DNA from: Manis javanica
Taxonomy: Eukaryota; Chordata; Mammalia; Pholidota; Manidae
Length of the DNA: 64,000 nt
Reading direction: 5' to 3'
NCBI RefSeq assembly: GCF_040802235.1
Contig: NC_133157.1
Coordinates: 26,367,501-26,431,500 of the forward strand
Under the pieces are notes generated by a model. It was given only the letters and a program-made list of their open reading frames with translations, was not told where the DNA came from and did no database searches. Position 1 is the first letter of the stretch. The number at the start of each line of letters is the position of its first letter. Below are positions 1 to 10,640 of the stretch, piece after piece. A program made the translations under genes and the position numbers.

Positions 1-192
1 GAGGTTTCCGAGAAAGAAGTACATGGGGGTGTGGAGGCGAGAATCCAGTATGCTGATGATAATGAGGAGACCGTTTCCCAGGAGGATTATCAGGTACATG
101 ATGAGGCAGAGCACAAAGAGAAATTGCTGAAGCTCTGGGTATTGGGAGAGTCCCACCAGAAAGAATTCAGTCACCACAGAGTAATTCCCCAT
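1..192 (-). CDS. OR13D1: Olfactory receptor, OR13D1-like, N-terminal part (cut by window edge)
   Basis: This is the first 64 codons of a class II olfactory receptor, an odorant-activated seven-helix GPCR of the olfactory cilium membrane. The chosen start is the ATG at 192-190, giving a short N-terminus with an N-glycosylation site (Asn-Tyr-Ser, residues 3-5). TM1 contains the Gly-Asn pair at residues 39-40, followed by the hallmark [12 protein letters not shown] at 53-64. No stop or frameshift is visible, but everything after residue 64 lies outside the window, so intactness is unknown. A pyrimidine-rich tract ending in AG lies about 18 bases upstream of the ATG, as expected for the acceptor of a coding exon behind a non-coding 5' exon. 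The OR13 family call is firm; the OR13D1 assignment is by remembered similarity and moderate. Confidence 0.8.
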   Translation of the reverse strand, partial: MGNYSVVTEFFLVGLSQYPELQQFLFVLCLIMYLIILLGNGLLIIISILDSRLHTPMYFFLGNL

Positions 193-489
193 CTCTGTGT
201 TCTTGTCACCTTCAGGGTTTAGAAAAGGACAAGAATCAGGAGAATTTGAATTTTTGATGTAGAGTTACCAAATCACTTTCACTTCCATAATTTCATTGTA
301 TTCTTAGAACAGCTCCTGAAATCAGCAAGGAGAGGGATGTTATGTTAATTTTATTAATGGTGAGACAGTCACTGAGAGATGACCACTACTGAGGCTCACA
401 TAGCAGCAAATCTGTGAATTGTTCTGCAAGGTTCCAGGCTCCTAATGAAATAAGATCTAGGAACAAACTCCCTTCAAAAATGGATAACT

Positions 490-1451
490 GGAGGAGCCTA
501 GATGGCAGCATGAGTAGGGAGTGGAAATCTCCTTCCAAAACCATATATATTTTTGAAAATACAACAAATACAACCATTCCTAAGAGAGAGGGCAGAAGAT
601 ACAGTACAACGGTCAGTCTAAATCTACATCTGTGAGAACTCATCATCTCACAAGATACAAGCTGCGGCGCGGGGGAACCAGAAAGCTCCCCCCACCCCAA
701 CCCACTGGCAGGAGGAGAGGATTCACAGCAGGGAGGGAGTGGAAGTGCAGGACTGCTAAATACCCAGCCCTAGTCATCCACACTGGGAGTGCAGACGCAC
801 AGTGCATGGTGTGCTGGATATTACGGAAACGAAACAGTAAAACCTACGAGCGGGTCCCTGCAGCTGGCACCCCTGGGACAATAGAAAAGGGAGTGCTTTT
901 TGATGGTCTTAAAGGGACAGCAGCTTCACAGCTGGATGGAACTGTCCCAGCACACTCAGCCCAGCAGCTGGAAATCCTCGGGAATTTCAGGCACCCCATG
1001 CCCCTTGGAAGCAACAAAGCTCTGAAGCCCCTCACGGCGATAAACAGCCTCCCATCCATTCCACCTCCTGCGTGGCCCTGTCACAGCAGGGGAGCAGCCT
1101 GAGAGTGGCCATGCCCACAGCGGCTGCCCAGAGCCTCCTCCGTAGCTGCCTGAGCCAGACTCCAAGGCCCCGCTGGCACATGGCAGCCCAGCACAGACAG
1201 AAGTAGCTGGGACAGGGTGCCAAGGGTCACTGGTCTCACAGGAGATCACATCTGGTGCACCTGCCTCTCCCTACGAGGCACTGGGCTGCCCCGACAGCTG
1301 CCCCACCCAACATGGCTCAGGAAATAAAACCGGAAGCTGCTCCCTGTCTGTGGGTAACTGGCACAGGCAGCAGAGAAGGGCCAGGTGCAGGAAGGGATGT
1401 TGTTCTCACAGCTGACACATGCTCCAACTGCCTATGACTACCACTGTCACC
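490..1451 (+). promoter_or_regulatory. L1-A 5' UTR
   Basis: This roughly 0.96-kb leader begins at the L1 5' motif (gagcctagatggcagc at 494-509) and is GC-richer than its flanks. It aligns by eye with the 5' UTR of L1-B (2723-3538) but is unlike that of L1-D. In L1 biology this region carries the internal Pol II promoter; activity here is not implied. Short open frames inside it on both strands are not genes. Confidence 0.7.
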
Positions 1452-2303
1452 ATGAAAAGGCAGAAGAATTTTATCTAGTCCAGAATTACCCAGACAAACC
1501 CCTCAAGGGAGCCTGAGGAGATAGATTTAACCAATCTTCCTGAAAAAGAATTCAAAATAAAGGTCATTACCATGCTGATGGACCTGCAGAGAAATATGCA
1601 AGAGCTAAAGGATCAAGTTAAGAGGGAGAATACAGAAATAAAACAATCTCTGGAAGGATTTAAGGGCAGACTGGATGAGGTGCAAGAGGCCGTTAATGGA
1701 ATAGAGATCAGAGAACAGGAACACAGAGAAGCTGAGCCAGAGAGAGATAAAAGGATGTCCAGGATTGAAGGAATATTAAGAGTACTGTGTGACCAAGCCA
1801 AATGCAACAATATTCGCATTATAGGGGTACCAGAAAAAGAAGAGAGAGAAAAAGGGACAGAAAGTGTCTTTGAAGAAATAATTGCTGAAAACTTCCCCAA
1901 ACTTGGGGAGGAAATAGTCTCTCAGACCGTGGAAGCTCACAGATCTCCCAACACAAGGGACCCAAGGAGGACAACATCAAGACACATAATAATTAAAATG
2001 GAAAAGATCAAGGACAAGGACAGAGTGCTACAGGCAGCCACAGAGAGAAAAAACGTCACCTACAAAGGAAAACTCATCAGGCTATCATCAGACTTCTCAA
2101 CAGAACCCTTACAGGCTAGAAGAGAATGGCATGATATATTTAATGCAATGAAACAGAAGGGCCTTGAATCAAGAATACTGTATCCAGCATGATTATCATT
2201 TAAATATGAAGGAGGGATTAAACAAGTCCAAGATAAGCAAAAGTTGAGAGAATTTGCCCCCCACAAACCACTTCTACAGGATATTTTAAAGGGAGTGCTC
2301 TAG
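1452..2303 (+). pseudogene. L1-A ORF1 (RNA-binding protein), broken
   Basis: ORF1p is the trimeric RNA chaperone that coats L1 RNA in the cytoplasm. The ancestral start appears to be the ATG at 1452, but an in-frame TAG follows after eight codons. The longest surviving frame, 1572-2192 (206 codons), shows the expected order: a charged heptad coiled coil (about residues 1-65), the RRM-like part (NNIRIIGVPE near residue 80) and the basic C-terminal domain (RHIIIKMEKIK, then the SSDFST and LQARREW motifs). It stops at 2190-2192 with TGA where sister copies read through for another about 37 codons, consistent with decay of a CGA codon at a CpG. Confidence 0.85.
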
Positions 2304-2606
2304 ATGGAAGCACTCCTAAGGCTAAATAGATATAACCAGAGAAAATAAAATCACAGCAAAGTAGACCAACCAAATACTAACAAAAGACAAAAAATAAAAT
2401 AAAATAAAATACAAAAGCAGTCAAAGGAAACCCAAAAGAGTACAGAATTAATGACCTAACATATAAAGAATTGAGGAGGAATAAGTAGGGAGAGAAAGAA
2501 TCATCAGTTTGTGTTTATAATAGCTTAATAAGTGAGTTAAGTTAGACAGTTAGATTCAAAAGAAGCTACCCTTGAACCTTTGGTAACCACGAATCTAAAG
2601 CCTGCA

Positions 2607-2710
2607 ATGGCAATAAGTACATATCTTTCAATAATCACCCTAAATGTAAATGGACTGAATGAACCAGTCAAAAGACACATAGTAACAGAATAGATAAAAA
2701 AGCATGACCC
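2607..2710 (+). pseudogene. L1-A ORF2, first about 35 codons
   Basis: The start of the ORF2 endonuclease domain reads as MAISTYLS, then TLNVNGLN, with an in-frame stop (TAG) before the insertion point. It breaks off at 2711, where the L1-B TSD begins. The rest of the same ORF2 resumes at about 10641. The asparagine in the LNVNGLN motif belongs to the apurinic endonuclease-type active site. Confidence 0.75.
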
Positions 2711-2726
2711 AAATCAAAAGCTGGAG
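2711..2726. repeat. Left target-site duplication of the L1-B/ERV composite
   Basis: The 16-bp string aaatcaaaagctggag occurs here and again exactly at 10592-10607. The last four bases overlap the L1-B 5' end, so the true TSD is 12 to 16 bp. The right copy directly follows a poly(A) run, as expected for target-primed reverse transcription. Confidence 0.85.
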
Positions 2727-3538
2727 GCAGAGCCAAGATGGTGGCATGAGTAGAGTAGTGAAAATCTCCTCCCAAAACCACATATATTTTTGAAAATACA
2801 ACAAATACAACTCTTCCTAAAAGACCAGAAGACACAGGACAACAGCCAGACTACATCCACACCTGCGAGAACCCAGTGCCTCGTGAAGGGGGTAAGATAC
2901 AAGCGTGGCCCAATGGGACCCAAGCGCCCCTCACCCCAGCTCCCGGTGGGAGGAGAGGAGTCAGAGTGGGTAGGGAAAGGGAGCCCAGGACTGCTAAACA
3001 TGCAGCCCTAGCCATCCACACCAGAGCACAGACACAGTGTGTGCGTGGCATGATGGAAACTAGGGAAACAGGACAGTAAGTCCTGTGAGCAGGTCCCTGC
3101 AGCTGGCACCCTGGGGACAAAGAAAAGCCAGTGCTTTTGAAAGTCTTAAAGGGACAGGGATCCCACAGCTGGATGGAAGCATCCCAGGACACTTAGCCTA
3201 GCAGCTGGGAATCCCGGGAAACTCTGGGTACACTAACCCCCTGGACAGCAGGGCAGCTTGGAGGCCCCTCATGGAGATAAACAGCCTCCTGGCTGTTTCC
3301 CCTCCGACGTAGCTCCACCATATCAGAGCAGCAGCCTAAGGCAGGCCATGCCTACAGCAAACCTGGAAATAAACTCCATAGCCACCAGGCAAGAATTAGA
3401 AACCCCATCAGCGTGCAGCTGCCCAGCACAAGCCTCTAGAGGTTGCTGTTCTCCCAGGAGAGGAGGGCCACAAACCAACAAGAAGGGACATTCTCCCAGC
3501 CATCACTTGCAACAGCTCTGCAAATTATCTCTATCACC

Positions 3539-4375
3539 ATGAAAAGGCATAATTTGAAGCTGACCAAGATCACAGTCAACCCCTGAGAAGGAGGTAGACC
3601 TAACCAGTCTTCGTGAAAAAGAATTCGAAATAAAAATCATAAACGTGCTGACAGAGCTGCAGAGAAATATACAAGAGGTAAGGGATGACATCTGGAGGGA
3701 GATTACCAAAGTGAAACAGTCTGTTTCACTTTATAAGCAGAATGGATAAGATGCAAGAGGCCACTGATGGAATAGAAACCAGAGAACAGGAACGCATAGA
3801 AGCTGATGCAGAGAGAGATAAAAGGATCTCAAGGAATGAAACAATATTAAGAGAACTGGGTGACCAATAAAAAAGGAACAATATCAGCATTATAGGGGTA
3901 CCAGAAGGAAGAAGAGAGAGAAAAAGGGATAGAAAGTGTATTTGAAGAAATAATTGCAGAAAACTTCCCCAAACTGGGGGAGGAAATAATTGATCAGACC
4001 ATGGAAGTACACAGAACTCCCAACAGGAGGGACCCAAGGAGGACAACACCAAGACACATAATAATTAAAATGGCAAAGATCAAGGAGAAGGACAGAGTTT
4101 TAAAGGCAGCTAGAGAGAGGAAAAAGGTCACCTACAAAGGAAAAACCATCAGTTTATCATCAGATTTCTCAACAGAAACCTTACAGGCCAGAAGAGAATG
4201 GCAATGATATATTTAATGCAATGAAACAGAAGGGCCTTAACCAAGAATACTGTATGCAGCACAATTACCATTTAAATATGAAGGAGGGATTAGACAATTC
4301 CCAGACAAGCAAAAGTTGAGGGAATTTTCATACCACAAACCACCTCTACAGGCTATTTTAGAGGGACTGCTCTAG
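3539..4375 (+). pseudogene. L1-B ORF1, broken
   Basis: The ancestral ATG (3539-3541) is followed by an in-frame TGA about 15 codons on, and frameshifts scramble the coiled-coil part. The best surviving frame, 4001-4207, is the C-terminal nucleic-acid-binding domain (RHIIIKMAKIK, SSDFSTETLQARREW). It is cut by a TGA, caused by a shift in a codon that sister copies read as TGGCATGAT. The ancestral stop is the TAG at 4373-4375. The product would have been the L1 RNA chaperone. Confidence 0.8.
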
Positions 4376-4687
4376 ATGGGAGCACTCCTAAGGCTAAACA
4401 GATATCACCAGAGAAAAATAAATCACAGCAAAGAAAGCAGACCAACCAAATACTAACTAAAGGCAAAAAATAAAATGAACTACCCACAAAAGCAGTTAAA
4501 GGAAACACAAAAGAGCACCGAATAAAACAATCAACGTATAAAGAATGGAGGAGAAGGAATAAGAAGGGAGAGAAATAAACAATCACCTGACAGGGTTTTA
4601 GCAGCTCAATAAGTGAGCTAAGTTAGACAGTAAGATACTAAAGAAGTTAACCTTGAACCTTTGGTAAGCAATAATCTAAAGCCTGCA

Positions 4688-7600
4688 ATGGCAATAAGTA
4701 CATATGTTTCATTAGTCACCCTAAATGTAAATGGACTGAATTCACCAGTCAAAAAACATAGAGGAGTAGAATGGATAAAAAAGCAAGACCCATCTATATG
4801 CTGCTTACCAGAAACTCACCTCAAACCCAAAGACATGCACAGACTAAAAGTCAAGGGATGGAAAAAGATACTTCATGAAAACAACAGAGAGAAGAAAGCA
4901 GGTGTTGCAGTACTAGTATCAGACAAAATAGACTTCAAAACAAAGAAAATAACAAGAGATAAAGAAGGACATTACATAATGATAAAGGGCTCAGTCCAAC
5001 AAGAGGATATAACCATTTGAAATATTTATACACCCAACACAGGAGCACCAGCATATGTGAAACAAATACTAACAGAACTAAAGGAGGAAACAGAATCCAA
5101 TGCATTCATTTTAGGAGACTTCAACATGCCACTCACCCCAAAGGATAGATCCACCAGACAGAAAATAAGTAAGGACATGGAGGCACTGAACAACACACTA
5201 GAACAGATGGATCTAGTAGAACTCTACATATAAAAGCAACAGGATATACATTCTTCTCAAGGGCACATGGAACATTCTCCAGAATAGACCACATACTAGG
5301 CCACAGAAAGAGCCTCAGTAAATTCCAAAAGATTGAAATTATACCAACCAACTTTTCAGACAACAAAGATATAAAACTAGAAATAAATTGTACAAAGAAA
5401 CAAAAAGGCTCACAAACACATGGAGCCTTAACAACATGCTCCTAAATAATCAATGGACCAACAAACAAATTAAAATAGAGATCAAGGAATATATGGAAAC
5501 AAATGACAACAACAACACAAAGCCCCAACTTCTGTGGGATGCAGCGAAAGCAGTCTTAAGAGGAAAGTATATAGCGATCCAGGCACACCTGTAGAGGGAA
5601 GAACAATCCCAAATGAGTAGTCTAACATCACAACTATCGAAACTGGAAAAAGAAGAACAAATGAGGCCTAAAGTCAGCAGAAGGAGGGACATAATAAAGA
5701 TCAGAGAATAAATACACAAAATTGATAAGAATAAAACAATAGAAAAAATCAATGAAACCAAGAGCTGGTTCTTTGAGAAAATAAACAATATAGATAAGCC
5801 TCTAGCCAAACTTATTAAGCAAAAAGGGAATCAACACACATCAACAGAATCAGAAATGAGAATGGAAAAATCACGACAGACTCCACAGAAATACAAAGAA
5901 TTATTAAGGACTACTATGAAAACCTATATGCAAACAAGCTGGAAAACCTAGAAGAAATGGACAACTTCCTAGAAAAATAAAACCTTCCAAGACTGACCAG
6001 GGGAGAAACACAAAAGTTAAACAAACCAATTATGAGCAAAGAAACTGAAGTGGTAATCAAAAAACTACCCAAGAACATAACCCCCAGGCCAGATGGATTT
6101 ACCTCGGAATTTTATCAGACTTGCAGAGAAGACATAATACCCACTCTCCTTAAAGTTTTCCAAAAAATAGAAGAGGAGGGAATACTCCCAAACTCATTCT
6201 ATGAAGCCAACATCACCCTAATACCAAAACCAGACAAAGACCCCACCAAAAAAGAAAATTACAGACCAGTATCCCTGATGTTGCAAAAATACTCAATAAA
6301 ATATTAGCAAAGTGAATTCAAAAATACATCAAAAGCATCATACACCATGACCAAGTGGGATTCATCCCAGGGATGCAAGGGTGGTACAGCATTCGAAAAT
6401 CCATCAATAATCATCCACCACATCAAAAAAAAACAAGGACAAAAGCCACATGATCATCTCCATAGATGCTGAAAAAGCATTTGACAAAATTCAACATCCA
6501 TTCATGATAAAAACTCTCAGCAGAATGGGTATAGAGGGCAACTACCTCAACATAATAAAGGCCATATATGATAAACCCACAGCCAACATCATACTGAACA
6601 GTGAGAAGCTGAAAGCTTTTCCTCTAAGACCAGGAACAAGACAGGGATGCCCACTCTCCCCACTGTTACTAAAAATAGTACTGGAGGTCCTGGCCATGGC
6701 TATCAGATAAAACAAAGAAATATGATTCATCCAGATTGGTAAAGAAGAAGTCAAACTGTCACTATTTGCATATGATATTGTACATAGAAAACCCTAAAGA
6801 CTCCACTCCAAAACTACTCGAATTAATATGGGAAATCAGCAACATTGCAGGATACAAAATTAACACACAGAAATCTGTGGCTTTCCTATATACTAACAAT
6901 GAACTAATAGAAAGAGAAATCAGGAATACAATTCCATTCACAATTGCATCAAAAAGAATAAAATACCTAGGAATAAGCCTAACCAAAGAAGTGAAAGACA
7001 TATACCCTGTAAACTATAACACACGAGAAATTAAAGATGACACTAACTAATGGAAATTCATCCCACGCTCTTGGCTAGGAAGAATTAATATAGTCAAAAT
7101 GGCCATCCTGCCCAAAGCAATACACAAATTTGATCCAATCCCTATCAAATTACCAACAACATTCTTCAATGACTGGAAGAAATATTTCAAAAATTCATAT
7201 GGAAACACCAAAGACCCTGAATAGCCAAAGCAATCCTGAGAAAGAAGAATAAAGTGGGTGGGTGGGGATCTCACTCCCTAACTTCAAGCTCTACTACAAA
7301 GCCATAGTAATCAAGACAATTTGGTACTGGCACATGAACAGAGCCACAGACAAGTGGAACACATTAGAGACTCCAGACATTAACCCAAACACATATGGTC
7401 AATTAATATTTGATAAAGGAGCCATGGACATACAATGGGGAAATGAACATCTCTTCAACAGATGGTGCTGGCAAAACTGGACAGCTACATGTAAGAGAAT
7501 GAAACTGGATCACTGTCTAACCCTATACACAAAAGTAAATTTGAAATGGATCAAAGACCTGAATGTAAGTCATGAAACATAAAACTCTTAGAAAAAAACA

Positions 7601-8484
7601 TAGGGAAAAAATCTCTTGGACATCAATATGAGTGACTTCTTCATGAACATATCTCCCCAGGCAAGGGAAACAAAAGCAAAAATGAACAAGTGGGACTATA
7701 TCAAGCTGAAAAGCTTCTGCACAGAAAAGGACACTATCAATAGAACAAAAAGGCGCCCTACAGTATGCGAGAATATATTCATAAATGACAGATCCGATAA
7801 AGGGTTGACATCCAAAATATATAAAGAGCTCATGCACCTCCACAAAAGGCAAATAATCCAATTAAAAAATGGGTAGAGGAACTGAACAGACAGTTCCCTA
7901 AAGAAGAAATTCAGATGGCCAACAGACACATGTAACGATGCTTCACATCACTAGTTATCAGGGAAATGCAAATTAAAACTACAATGATGTATCACCTCAC
8001 ACCAGTAAGGATGGCTACCATCCAAAAGGTAAACAACAACAAATGTTGGCAAGGTTGCAGAGACAGGGGAACCCTCCTACACTGCTGGTGGGAATGTAAA
8101 TTAATTCAACCATTTTGGAAAGCAGTATGGAGGTTCCTCAGAATTCTCAAAATAGACTTACAATTTTACCCAGGAATACCACTTCTAGGAATTTACCCTA
8201 AGAATGCAGCACTCCAGTTTGAAAAAGACAGATGCACCCTTATGTTTATCACATCACTATTTACAATAGCCAAGAAATGGATGCAACCTACATGTCCATC
8301 AGTAGATGAATGGATAAAGAAGATGTGGCAAATATACACAATGGAATATTATTCAGCCATAAGAAGAAAACAAATCCTAGAATTTGCAACAACATCAATA
8401 GATCTAGAGTGTATTATGCTCAGTCAAATAAGCCAAGTGGAGAAAGACAAATACCAAATGATTTCACTCATCTGTGGAGTATAA
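4688..8484 (+). pseudogene. L1-B ORF2 (endonuclease-reverse transcriptase), broken
   Basis: ORF2p nicks target DNA and reverse transcribes L1 RNA. Domains are in order. The endonuclease lies at 4688-5400; its catalytic SDH motif reads SDN near 5360, so the histidine is lost. The reverse transcriptase lies at about 6030-7050, with [14 protein letters not shown] at 6453 and [10 protein letters not shown] near 6640. The C-terminal domain, 7262-8484, has the Cys/His-rich segment ([14 protein letters not shown] near 8070). The catalytic FADD box is destroyed: about five bases are missing near 6765 compared with L1-C and L1-F. Stops and shifts at about 5018, 5592, 6305, 6708 and elsewhere leave only short open pieces. 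The natural stop follows ICGV at 8482-8484. Confidence 0.88.
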
Positions 8485-8825
8485 GAGCAAAGGAAAAACT
8501 GAAGGAACAAAAGAGCAGCAGAATCACAGAACCCAAGAATGGACTAACAGGTACCAAAGGGAAAGGAACTGGGGAGGATGGGAGGGTAGGGAGGGATAAT
8601 TGTGGGGAATAAGAAAGGGGGTATTTTGATTAGCATGTACAATGTGGGGTGTGGGGGAAAGGGGAGGGCTGTGCAACACAGAGAAGACAAGTAGTGATCC
8701 TACAGCATCTTACTACGGTGATGGACAGTGACTAAAATGGGGTTTGTTGGGGGGACTTGGTGTAGGGGATAGCCTAGTAAACATAATATTCTTCATGTAA
8801 TTGTAGATTAATGATAACAAAAAAG
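8485..8825 (+). repeat. L1-B 3' UTR
   Basis: A G-rich 3' UTR (gggaggatgggagggtaggg near 8573, GGGG runs to 8770) followed by a conserved tail ending near attaatgataac. The same tail recurs in L1-C, L1-D, L1-E, L1-F and the short 3' fragments in this window, so it marks a shared L1 lineage. Confidence 0.8.
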
Positions 8826-8978
8826 GGGTGGGATTACTCCCTGATAGGATAAAATTAACTGCAAATCAACTGTTAATGTCTGCTTTACATACCCTTAATT
8901 TTGATCTTTTAAAGGGTGTAGGATGATCACCTATGGAAGTGCATTTTTCTGATAATATTTCTTTCTCTAAAAAAAAAA
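8826..8978 (+). repeat. Spacer between L1 3' UTR and ERV tail, ending in an A-run
   Basis: About 140 bp starting at gggattactccctgatagg and ending in ten A (8969-8978). The same segment, with the same neighbours on both sides, occurs in inverted orientation at 60759-60915. An A-run at its 3' end makes it look like a segment that once ended an RNA. Confidence 0.7.
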
Positions 8979-9199
8979 GCAGTTCCTGTGTGGTGGTCTC
9001 CAATAGGTTCTTCATAATGGTATAAAGGTCGTATCAAAGTGTGGGCAAAGGGTTTGTTTGTGTTTTTATAGAGGATCAAAGCCTAATTTGGCTACCCAGA
9101 AAGCGAATTAAGATATGATATGAAGAAGAACTTCCAACATCAACATCTTCTGGAAGAGTCATTCCAGAAGATGACCATCAAAAAACTTCAATAAAGATC

Positions 9200-9676
9200 T
9201 TGGCACTGTTGCAGTTGTAGCTGCATTCAATGCAGAAGGAGATATCTAAGCTGGCCTGTGCATACAGTAAAACAACAAATTTGACTAGTTCTATATTGTC
9301 GGAACTCAACCAAGAATTAGGAGAAGTGCAAGTTGCAGTACTTCAAAATCGTGCTACTATAGACTATCTATTGTTAAAAGAACATATGGGATGTGAACAG
9401 TTTCCAGGAATGTGTTTTTTTAATTTGTCTGATTTTTTTCAAACTATTCAAAATCAGTTAGACAATATCCATCATATTATTGATAAGTTTTCACAAATGC
9501 CTTAGTTACCTAACTGGTTTTCTTGGTTTCACTGGATATGGCCGGTAATTATAGTTCTGCTTTTGTTATGTATCTGTATTCCTATTATGTTAATATGTGT
9601 ATGCAATCTAATTAGTAGTTTGTTAAAACCTATACATGCTTATGTTACTCTACAAGAAGTTATGTTAAAGAAATAA
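9200..9676 (+). pseudogene. ERV envelope transmembrane-subunit remnant
   Basis: The open stretch 9230-9505 encodes part of a retroviral TM ectodomain. There is a heptad-like helix (about residues 15-45), the LQNR motif that begins the immunosuppressive-type segment (near residue 39), then a C-X6-C disulfide loop followed by Phe where the family normally has a second Cys. A TAG stop (9503-9505) precedes a tryptophan-rich juxtamembrane stretch, a hydrophobic membrane anchor and a short tail ending at 9676 in the same frame. The SU subunit is absent. The type resembles gammaretrovirus-like TM proteins; a close family is not named. It is a fossil with no functional frame. Confidence 0.75.
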
Positions 9677-10263
9677 CCAATCTTCTCATGTTTTCTTCTG
9701 TCTGCTACTTCTATAGCTTTTCTTCTTCCTTCCTAATTACAGCCCTTTAGTACAATTTGTGCCTCATATTTAAAATTACTGAGTATCATAATTCTTCCAA
9801 GTGGTAAAGATACCTCAAGACAAGTACTGGGCATAGAAGCCACAGGGCATAAATCTTCAAAGATGTAAAAAGCTTACCTTTTCAAAGAATATTGTTTCTC
9901 TCTCACTTACCAACTTTACATTTCCCTGTATGGCCCAGGAAGATGGCTGGCTAGCCAGAAATGGGTAAGATTCCTCAAGGTAGGAACAACCTAAGGTAGG
10001 CACAGTCACAGGGGGGCCATCAGGTGAGAAATTGGGGGTCAACAGAAGTGAGGCTTAGAACCTCACCCCCCTGTTTTGAGAGAAATCTGCATCTGTGGAT
10101 ATTTTGTTGCCCTTGTCTAGCTTGGATTAATACTAGGCTATAGGCACAGACCTGATCATCTACACATGCCTTCCTACAGCACTAACTTATGCTTTCTATC
10201 TTTATCTTGCATCTACCTACCACTACAGCATTTTATTGAAAAATAAAAGAAATAAGGGAGAAA
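9677..10263 (+). repeat. ERV region between env and LTR
   Basis: No coding is recognised. It aligns by eye with 59421-60066 on the other strand, including shared blocks around 9800-9850 and 9900-10050. It ends in a purine-rich run (aagggagaaa, about 10254-10263) abutting the TG of the LTR, the position of a polypurine tract used for plus-strand priming. The second copy has an expanded (TTA)n repeat here. Confidence 0.6.
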
Positions 10264-10581
10264 TGTGGGATTCACATATAAATCAAGTACAAAAATCAAA
10301 TGAATAATTATATTTGACTTGATTGTTTATAGTTCATGATGCATGATCAAAACTGAAAGTTTCTGTGATATGACTGCCCTTGCACTGTTCACCATGTAAG
10401 AACTTATTCACTATGTAAGAACTTATTCACCATCTAAGAACTGGTTTATTATGCTTCTGAAGATTGGAGACTGTTGAGAGTTAGGCTTGGGGTTGATTAA
10501 TGATTGTGCATTGAGTCCCCTATACAAAATTTTATTGTTGTAAACAACCATTTGATCACTAAATATGAGAGGTGCCCTCTC
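10264..10581 (+). repeat. Partial ERV LTR (U3-R side), ending at a poly(A) tail
   Basis: It begins tgtgggatt right after the purine tract, as expected for a 5'-TG LTR end. It includes a short internal duplication near 10390-10440 (aagaacttattca repeated). It ends at gccctctc, directly followed by an A-run instead of a U5/CA end, as if copied from a polyadenylated RNA. The matching segment is 59098-59420 on the minus strand. Confidence 0.6.
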
Positions 10582-10591
10582 AAAAAAAAAA

Positions 10592-10607
10592 AAATCAAAA
10601 GCTGGAG
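10592..10607. repeat. Right target-site duplication of the L1-B/ERV composite
   Basis: Exact repeat of 2711-2726, directly after the poly(A) at 10582-10591. It fixes the right end of the insertion and so shows that L1-B, the spacer and the ERV tail entered together. Confidence 0.85.
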
Positions 10608-10640
10608 AAATTGAAAGGAAAATATAATGGGGAAAAAATA

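Larger units (their letters stand above)
2723..8825 (+). mobile_element. L1-B: full-length LINE-1 inserted in L1-A/C
   Basis: A complete L1 layout: 5' UTR 2723-3538, ORF1 3539-4375, inter-ORF spacer, ORF2 4688-8484 and 3' UTR 8485-8825. The 3' UTR ends in an A-rich stretch that does not close the insertion. The element continues directly into a spacer and an ERV env-LTR segment up to the poly(A) at 10582-10591. Both ORFs are broken. Confidence 0.88.
8979..10591 (+). mobile_element. ERV 3' fragment (env TM to partial LTR) carried at the L1-B 3' end
   Basis: A 5'-truncated retroviral fragment in the same orientation as L1-B. It starts inside env, passes the transmembrane subunit, an about 590-bp stretch without recognised coding, a purine-rich tract and a partial LTR, and ends in poly(A) at 10582-10591. 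No gag, pol or 5' LTR is present. The second copy (59088-60758, minus strand) has the same start, end and order. The right TSD of the L1-B insertion follows immediately, so this fragment arrived together with L1-B. Confidence 0.78.

Noticed and set aside
632-1102. 156-codon plus-strand frame and overlapping minus-strand frames
   Set aside because: All sit in the L1-A 5' UTR. The aligned region of L1-B does not preserve the frame.
9230-9505. Possible domesticated env (syncytin-like) gene
   Set aside because: Only part of TM is present, without SU or signal peptide. A stop precedes the membrane anchor, and the paired-cysteine motif is damaged.
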